This document shows, piece after piece, positions 20,001-25,129 of a DNA stretch of 25,129 nucleotides; within the stretch, counting starts at the first letter, position 1, and each line of letters starts with the position of its first letter. The translations under genes were made by a program, and so were the position numbers. This DNA comes from Welwitschia mirabilis (lineage: Eukaryota > Gnetophyta > Gnetopsida > Welwitschiales), in NCBI GenBank assembly GCA_051453625.1, contig JBOZIK010000001.1:265234039-265259167 (forward strand). The letters are read 5' to 3'. Below the pieces are notes generated by a model, which worked only from the letters and a program-made list of their open reading frames with translations, did not search any database and was not told the DNA's origin.

Positions 20001-20900
20001 ATTTATTTTAATGTTTCCTGTAGAATATTCATTAAAAAAAAAAGAAATAAAGAAGGAGATAAGGGATTTCCTTGTTTGATGTTATGACCTATTATGAAAT
20101 ACTTTGATTTGATGTCATTGATCTCTAAGTAGAATTCTAATGAGGCCTACATGTCCATCCATAAGTTTACTATCTCTTCCATAAACTCATATTTCTTTAG
20201 GATGACTTCTAATGTACTTAAGCTAACTATACCATAAGCCTTAGATGTATTAATCTTTATAAGCATTAGAGAAAACTTAACTTTTTTAAATAGAATACAT
20301 AATCTCATCAAAAGTAAAATTTTGTCTTATATTTACCTAAAGCAGACAAAACTAGCTTAATTTGGAGAAATAATCTTGGACAATAAGGTTTCATATAACT
20401 AACCATTATTTTTGTAAAAATCATATAAAGCACATTGCATATTCTAATTGATCTATAAATCCTGAGGCTACTAGCATGTGTTTTCTTTGAAATAAAGACT
20501 ATTTTAGTTATATTCATCTTGATAGGGAGTCTTTTGCTCATGAATATATTCTACATAACATCTTCAATGTTTTCTCCAAGAATGGAAAAACAAACTTTGA
20601 AACATTCTATGGGCCAACTATGAGACCTTAGGGATTTTTAATTTTTTTTATGAATTTAACGGTCTATTTTACCTATTTGTATTTATGGGATTATTTAATT
20701 CTCTATGTTTCTCTTTAGTAATCTTATTAGAAATTTGTAATAGATTGGAGGTAATATCCTCTATTATATCACATATTTTATAAACCTTATTTACTTGAAT
20801 ATTAAGTATATTATAGTTTTAGTCAAATTATTACTTATCCTTATTTAAAGGCCTTATCAAAATAAGATATTATTTTAACTTGAGTTCAATTTGTAATTTC
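20001..20900 (-). pseudogene. L1-type LINE ORF2 relic: N-terminal half of reverse transcriptase
   Basis: Read leftward from about 20900: SYFDKAFK and ICDIIEDITSNLLQISNKI (pre-RT region), then from 20637 KSLRSHSWPIECFKVCF (family 'KSPGPDG....FF'), MNITKIVFISKK (family 'N.T.I.LIPK'), and YRSIRICNVLYMIFTKIMV (family 'YRPISLCNVLYKIITKIL'; this frame is open 20541-20308). A frameshift follows, then INTSKAYGIVSLSTLEVILK with KKYEF and VNLWM (20272-20150; family 'KLDLSKAYDRVSWSYL...L...GF...W...'), and GHNIKQGNPLSPSLF (about 20089-20046; family 'G.RQGDPLSP.LF'). Order and spacing are exactly those of RT. The catalytic Asp of block A is Asn (codon 20251-20249), and the Asp of QGDPLSP is also Asn. The endonuclease part upstream is not recognisable. 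Confidence 0.85.
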
Positions 20901-21544
20901 ATAATTTACCATGACAATAATAAAAGTTATGTTAGGAGGTTTTTATGAGAAAATCTATCCAAATATTTAAAATGAGATAATCCTATTATGTGAGGAATTA
21001 AAATCACATGATAAACCTAATAAATTAAAAATTTTAAGAGGACATAATAATATATTTTACATCTTATTCACTCATTTAAATTATTGATAAATGTGATAGG
21101 TGTACTATATTATGAATATATATTTTCTTACTTTTATTATGGGATTTATAGAGTTTATGCATTTTGAAATAAATAAGCATTTGAATAAGTACATGCACTC
21201 TTACCTAGAATCAAGAATAATAAATAAGTAGATTTACTCTACCATGACTTTTATGTTCTTGAAATGTATAAGAGCACTTGAGATTTATGCATTTATTCTT
21301 TTGATGCATGTCTTAGATGAATTTAGCTTACTTATGAGCCTATGAAGTATTAAAAAGAGGTAGCATGAGGAAATAATACATGTAATTAATCTTAATAATT
21401 AAAGAAATAAGATTACTCACTCTAAATAGGTACATGAGATATAACTATGATCTCCTTTTATACTCTAACATTACTTATTAGTCATCCTACTTATCAATGC
21501 TAAGTCATGTGATCTTGTAATTTTGAACTATGTGACTTTTATTA
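20901..21544. other. Noncoding A+T-rich stretch
   Basis: No supported gene. In an intact LINE this side would hold the endonuclease domain, but I cannot read it, so the LINE is either truncated here or interrupted by another noncoding element. Confidence 0.5.
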
Positions 21545-21545
21545 T

Positions 21546-21640
21546 CTATATATAGAGATCCTTCCCTCTCTCTCTCTCTCTCTCTCTCTATCTTTTTTCT
21601 AAATATAAGTGCATTTACTTCTTTCCTTTCTCTTTATTTC
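21546..21640 (+). promoter_or_regulatory. TATA box with CT-repeat start region
   Basis: A perfect CTATATATAG (21546-21555) is followed about 10 bases on by a (CT)n run (21566-21589) and then further pyrimidine-rich sequence. This is the classic look of a plant core promoter with a pyrimidine patch, whether in a gene or an LTR. No coding frame of any length follows, so an LTR promoter is more likely. Confidence 0.45.
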
Positions 21641-22760
21641 ATTCTCTTACTTGTGGATCTTGGAGCTTAAAATCTTTGAGCTAAGGAACTCATGAGATTG
21701 GATCTTTATCAATCTTTAACTATGAAGGACTTACTAATCTTCTCAAGTAAGCCCTTTATTCTTAGTATTCATATGATATCTTTTTAAGATTATAGTGAAA
21801 TGATGTGGTATTGCATTAAGAAATTATTTGTTATTTTTATGTAATTATTTTATAAAATATTATTTTCTCCCATTGGCTATCATGAAGATGCTAGGAAGAT
21901 ATGGGGGGTCTCTTTTCTTGGTATTAAAAACATAAATTTGGGTACTCATTTTTATTTAAATATTATATTTTTATTTATTATATACTAGGTCCATCTTATT
22001 CGAGGTAAAGTCTAATCCTCAAAAAATCTCTTTAGGATAGTACTTTTTCATAGAAATCTTAAGGCTTATAGTAAATGGTCCTTTTTAAATAGATTTGATT
22101 TTTTAATAATTATTTAAATTAGTAACTTAGTTAGACTATTTTGTAAGTAATTGATTAATATATTTATTATTTTAATAATCTAAGTTATTACTTAACTAGT
22201 TGTAGATTATCATATTTTTGTTATGGAAAAAATCAAATTTCCAAAATAAAGGCATATAATAAAAACATAATATCTTATTAATTAATAGGTATAAATGAGT
22301 GATTTCTTTTATACATCTTGAATTGTGTTATGAATGTAAAAATTTAAAAACAGTAATTTTTTAATGGATAATTATTTTTTAAAAATTTATTTATGAAAAT
22401 ACATTACAAAATAAATGTAAAAATAGTAAGCACATGATTTACATTTCTATAACTTTCTATTAAGATATTGACAAACTTGAGTATAATAAGTTGTGGAAAA
22501 TTAAATAAGCATTGTAAAACATCTTGAATCATTTATAAACTCAAAGTATCTTGAAAGTCATGGTCATTTAAGTGTAGTACACTAGAACTATAATTTTAGA
22601 AAATTTAACAGTCTTTAACCTTAGATGATAATCTTAGAAAGAATATTTTTAAAATTATAAGATAGATTAAGTTAAATTATAGTGACCCTATTATGTGTCT
22701 AGCTTTTGAAAAACTACTATAATTTATTTTTTGCTTCATAATTAACTAATTATTAATTTT
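21641..22760. other. Noncoding A+T-rich stretch
   Basis: No readable frame on either strand. tatggggggtc at about 21901-21910 is a lone G-run. Nothing else to support. Confidence 0.6.
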
Positions 22761-23337
22761 TAACTATGATGTCTTCTTAGAGTTTAAAAATGTTATAATT
22801 AATGTTAAAAATTATAGAAAAATTATTACACAAAATTTTATAGGAAAATTAAGTACATAAGATATGTCTCTATTAGTAGATTTAAATTAAATTACCCACT
22901 AGTGGTATTTATTTGTAGAAATCGTTTCCCCTTTTTCTTTAGCTTACTTTAAATGTGCATGCTTATAAGAGTTTTCATTTTGGTAGTTTAAGTAACATAA
23001 GTAATCTTTATATTTTCACTCATTTTTATTAAATTATAATATATCCATATAAAATCTTGAATAAATACTTATATCTTAACAATTATGCTTGAGCTATACT
23101 TTCTTTTATTTACCTTCCTTACACCAATCCATGGAGATTATCGTATGAGCATGGAAAAATGTTTCTAGGATTGACATAGCTTCAAGTATGTTTTAGTTTC
23201 TTTAAGTACATTATTTTATATTTTTATTATTATTAAAAGATAAAAAAGAATATTTTAGATTAAAAACAAAGGAATATTTTCTTTATCTAGATTTTTATTA
23301 TTATAATCTTAAAAAAAATGTTATTGTATGATTGCTT
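22761..23337. repeat. Left copy of gap-flanking direct repeat 6
   Basis: Matches 23438 to about 24016, starting taactatgatgtcttctt in both. More diverged than the other pairs, with several indels. The best conserved core is caccaatccatggagatt (about 23122 and 23800). No coding potential recognised. It ends at the gap. Confidence 0.88.
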
Positions 23338-23437
23338 NNNNNNNNNNNNNNNNNNNNNNNNNNNNNNNNNNNNNNNNNNNNNNNNNNNNNNNNNNNNNNN
23401 NNNNNNNNNNNNNNNNNNNNNNNNNNNNNNNNNNNNN
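23338..23437. other. Assembly gap, 100 N
   Basis: Separates the copies of direct repeat 6. Confidence 0.99.
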
Positions 23438-24016
23438 TAACTATGATGTCTTCTTGGAGGGAAAAAATATTATAATTAATGTTTTAAATTATAGAAAACT
23501 AATACATAAAATTTTATAGGAAATTTGAATATATAAGATATGTTTATATTATTATCTTTAAGTTAAATTATCTATAAATAGTATCTAATTTGGAGAAATA
23601 CCTCTTTTACCTTTTTTCTTTATCTTACTTTAAATGTGTATACTTGTAAAAGTTCAAGTCATAGTAGTTTAAGTAACATAAATAGTCTCTAGCTTATCAA
23701 TTTTTTAATTAATTTATAATATAGGTATATGAATCTTGAATAAAGATTTATATCTAAACAATTATGCTTGAGCTATACTTTCTTTTTTTACCTTCTTTGC
23801 ACCAATCCATGGAGATTGTTATATGAGCATGAAATAATGTTTTTAGGATTGACATAGTTCCAAGTATATTTTAGTTTTTTTAAGTACATTATTAAAATGT
23901 GATTTCATACATTTTAAATATTTTTATTATTGAAATAAAAATAGAAAATAATATTTTCTTTATTTGGAGTAAAAAAATAATGTTTCTTTTATATATATTT
24001 TCATTATTGTAATCTT
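23438..24016. repeat. Right copy of gap-flanking direct repeat 6
   Basis: Duplicate of 22761-23337 starting at the first base after the gap. It continues directly into 24017-24107 and the next duplicated unit. Confidence 0.88.
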
Positions 24017-24107
24017 GAATATTAAAGATGTTCTTATAAGCTTATTTTCTTATTGTTATTGTTTCTATAGAATAAACCTAATAATGATTAGAATTATTAT
24101 AACTAGG

Positions 24108-24412
24108 TAAATATACATATTAGTTATAATTGTATACATGCATTTGTGTGGTATATTCATCAAACATAGCTAAATTAAGATAAATCTAATAATATTCATT
24201 TCCACATCTAGATTTCATTATTAAGGTGGGTTGAATTGCATTTTTGTGTAATACCATTCTAGAATTGTATTTGTTCACTACTCTTCTATCCTACCCATGT
24301 ATGAACTTTACTTCGAGTTAATATCTCAAGCCCTTAACATCAATGGATCATGTTGTACCATCTGGAGATGCTTTAAGAAAGTGGGGATCATTTGTAATCA
24401 TGCATCCATCTC
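24108..24412. repeat. Left copy of gap-flanking direct repeat 7
   Basis: Matches 24529-24832; I count about five differences in the first 60 bases. Both contain cttaacatcaatggatcatg and catttgtaatcatgcatcc. Short frames here (24297-24584, 24343-24531) run into the N gap and match nothing known. Confidence 0.95.
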
Positions 24413-24428
24413 TAGACTGTCTGTTACC

Positions 24429-24528
24429 NNNNNNNNNNNNNNNNNNNNNNNNNNNNNNNNNNNNNNNNNNNNNNNNNNNNNNNNNNNNNNNNNNNNNNNN
24501 NNNNNNNNNNNNNNNNNNNNNNNNNNNN
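24429..24528. other. Assembly gap, 100 N
   Basis: Separates the copies of direct repeat 7. The left contig extends 16 bases beyond the matched part. Confidence 0.99.
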
Positions 24529-24832
24529 TAAATATCCATATTAGTTGTAATTGTATACATGCATTCATGTGGTATATTCATTAAACATAGCTAAATTAAG
24601 ATAAATCTAATAATGTTCATTTCCACATCTAGATTTGATTATTAAGGTGGATTGCGTTGCATTTTTGTGTAATACTCTTCTAGAAGTGAATTTGTTCACT
24701 ACTCTCCTATCCTACCCATGTATGAACTTACTCTGACTTAATATCTCAAGCCCTTAACATCAATGGATCATGTTGTGCCATCTAGAGATGCTTTAAGAAA
24801 GTGGGATTCATTTGTAATCATGCATCCATCTC
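24529..24832. repeat. Right copy of gap-flanking direct repeat 7
   Basis: Duplicate of 24108-24412, bounded on the left by the 100-N gap and on the right by the 10-N gap, so this small contig consists only of the duplicate. Confidence 0.95.
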
Positions 24833-24842
24833 NNNNNNNNNN
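24833..24842. other. Assembly gap, 10 N
   Basis: Ten N at the end of the duplicated contig. In the left copy the sequence after the equivalent point is tagactgtctgttacc. Confidence 0.99.
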
Positions 24843-25129
24843 GGTATATCAAAGTGAAATAAAAGCCTATGGTATTGGTCCTACCCATGCTTTTATAACA
24901 TACAATATAAATTAAAACTAATTCATGTCTAGGGGATGGTCTAATATCGAGTTGAAATGCCATTAATTTAAGTTGTAACCTCCTATTATGTTGGTTAGGT
25001 GTTATCTTTAAAATTATTCATGTACTTCCATAACAAGTTTTCATCTCCTTAACTATTTATAAGATATATTCTATGTGATGAAAAACTAGCTAGAAATGAA
25101 GGAAACAAACTTATGACATCATTATTGTT
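24843..25129. other. Noncoding sequence to window end
   Basis: No frame or motif that can be supported. Confidence 0.6.

Noticed and set aside
24297-24584. Frames around gap 24429-24528
   Set aside because: They include 100 N; the visible codons differ in frame between the two copies and match nothing.
1-25129. A novel bacterial-type defence or biosynthetic system
   Set aside because: No operon-like coding, no ribosome-binding sites, and plant retroelement relics throughout; the window is eukaryotic.

Overview
The window is strongly A+T-rich, intron- and repeat-like nuclear DNA, almost certainly from a flowering plant. The evidence is plant-type retroelement relics on both strands, TATA boxes followed by CT-rich tracts, long TG/GA microsatellites, no compact gene packing, and scaffold gaps of 100, 331 and 10 N. 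The species cannot be named from the sequence. I see no intact host gene, tRNA, rRNA or CRISPR array. Every coding signal recognised here is a decayed transposable-element protein, apart from one unidentified coding relic and one small G+C-richer island.

Layout. 1-2373: a direct duplication around gap 522-621, then a plus-strand Ty3/gypsy relic of Athila/Tat type (end of Gag, protease, start of the reverse-transcriptase region) that breaks off near 2373. 2444-5690: an unidentified coding relic followed by a promoter-like block with two TATA boxes, present twice around gap 4097-4196. 5747-7810: two copies, around gap 6671-6770, of a relic with the plant 'putative transposon protein' domain. 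7811-10000: noncoding LTR-like sequence. About 10033-10242: a short minus-strand LTR end with a polypurine tract. 10930-11330: a G+C-richer island. 11331-14490: A+T-rich DNA with weak LTR signals and a compound (TG)n(GA)n microsatellite. 14490-20900: minus-strand LINE material. It consists of an ORF1-like relic with a LINE-type 3' end (14490-16569), directly preceded by an L1-type ORF2 relic (16655-18260 and 20000-20900) that is split by an insertion of about 1.7 kb. 20901-25129: noncoding A+T-rich DNA with one strong TATA/CT promoter-like site and two further gap-flanking duplications.

The dominant structural signal is not a gene system. Seven of the ten gaps are flanked by diverged direct copies of the same sequence; the left copy usually ends at the gap and the right copy usually starts just after it. 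The copies share disabling mutations, and collapsing one copy restores a normal ORF1 length. This points to unmerged haplotypes or overlapping contigs placed end to end, although recent tandem duplication is not excluded. The parts do not work together as a functional unit; the window reads as nested, methylation-decayed retroelements. The least explained item is the unidentified coding relic with its twin-TATA promoter block next to the transposon-protein domain.
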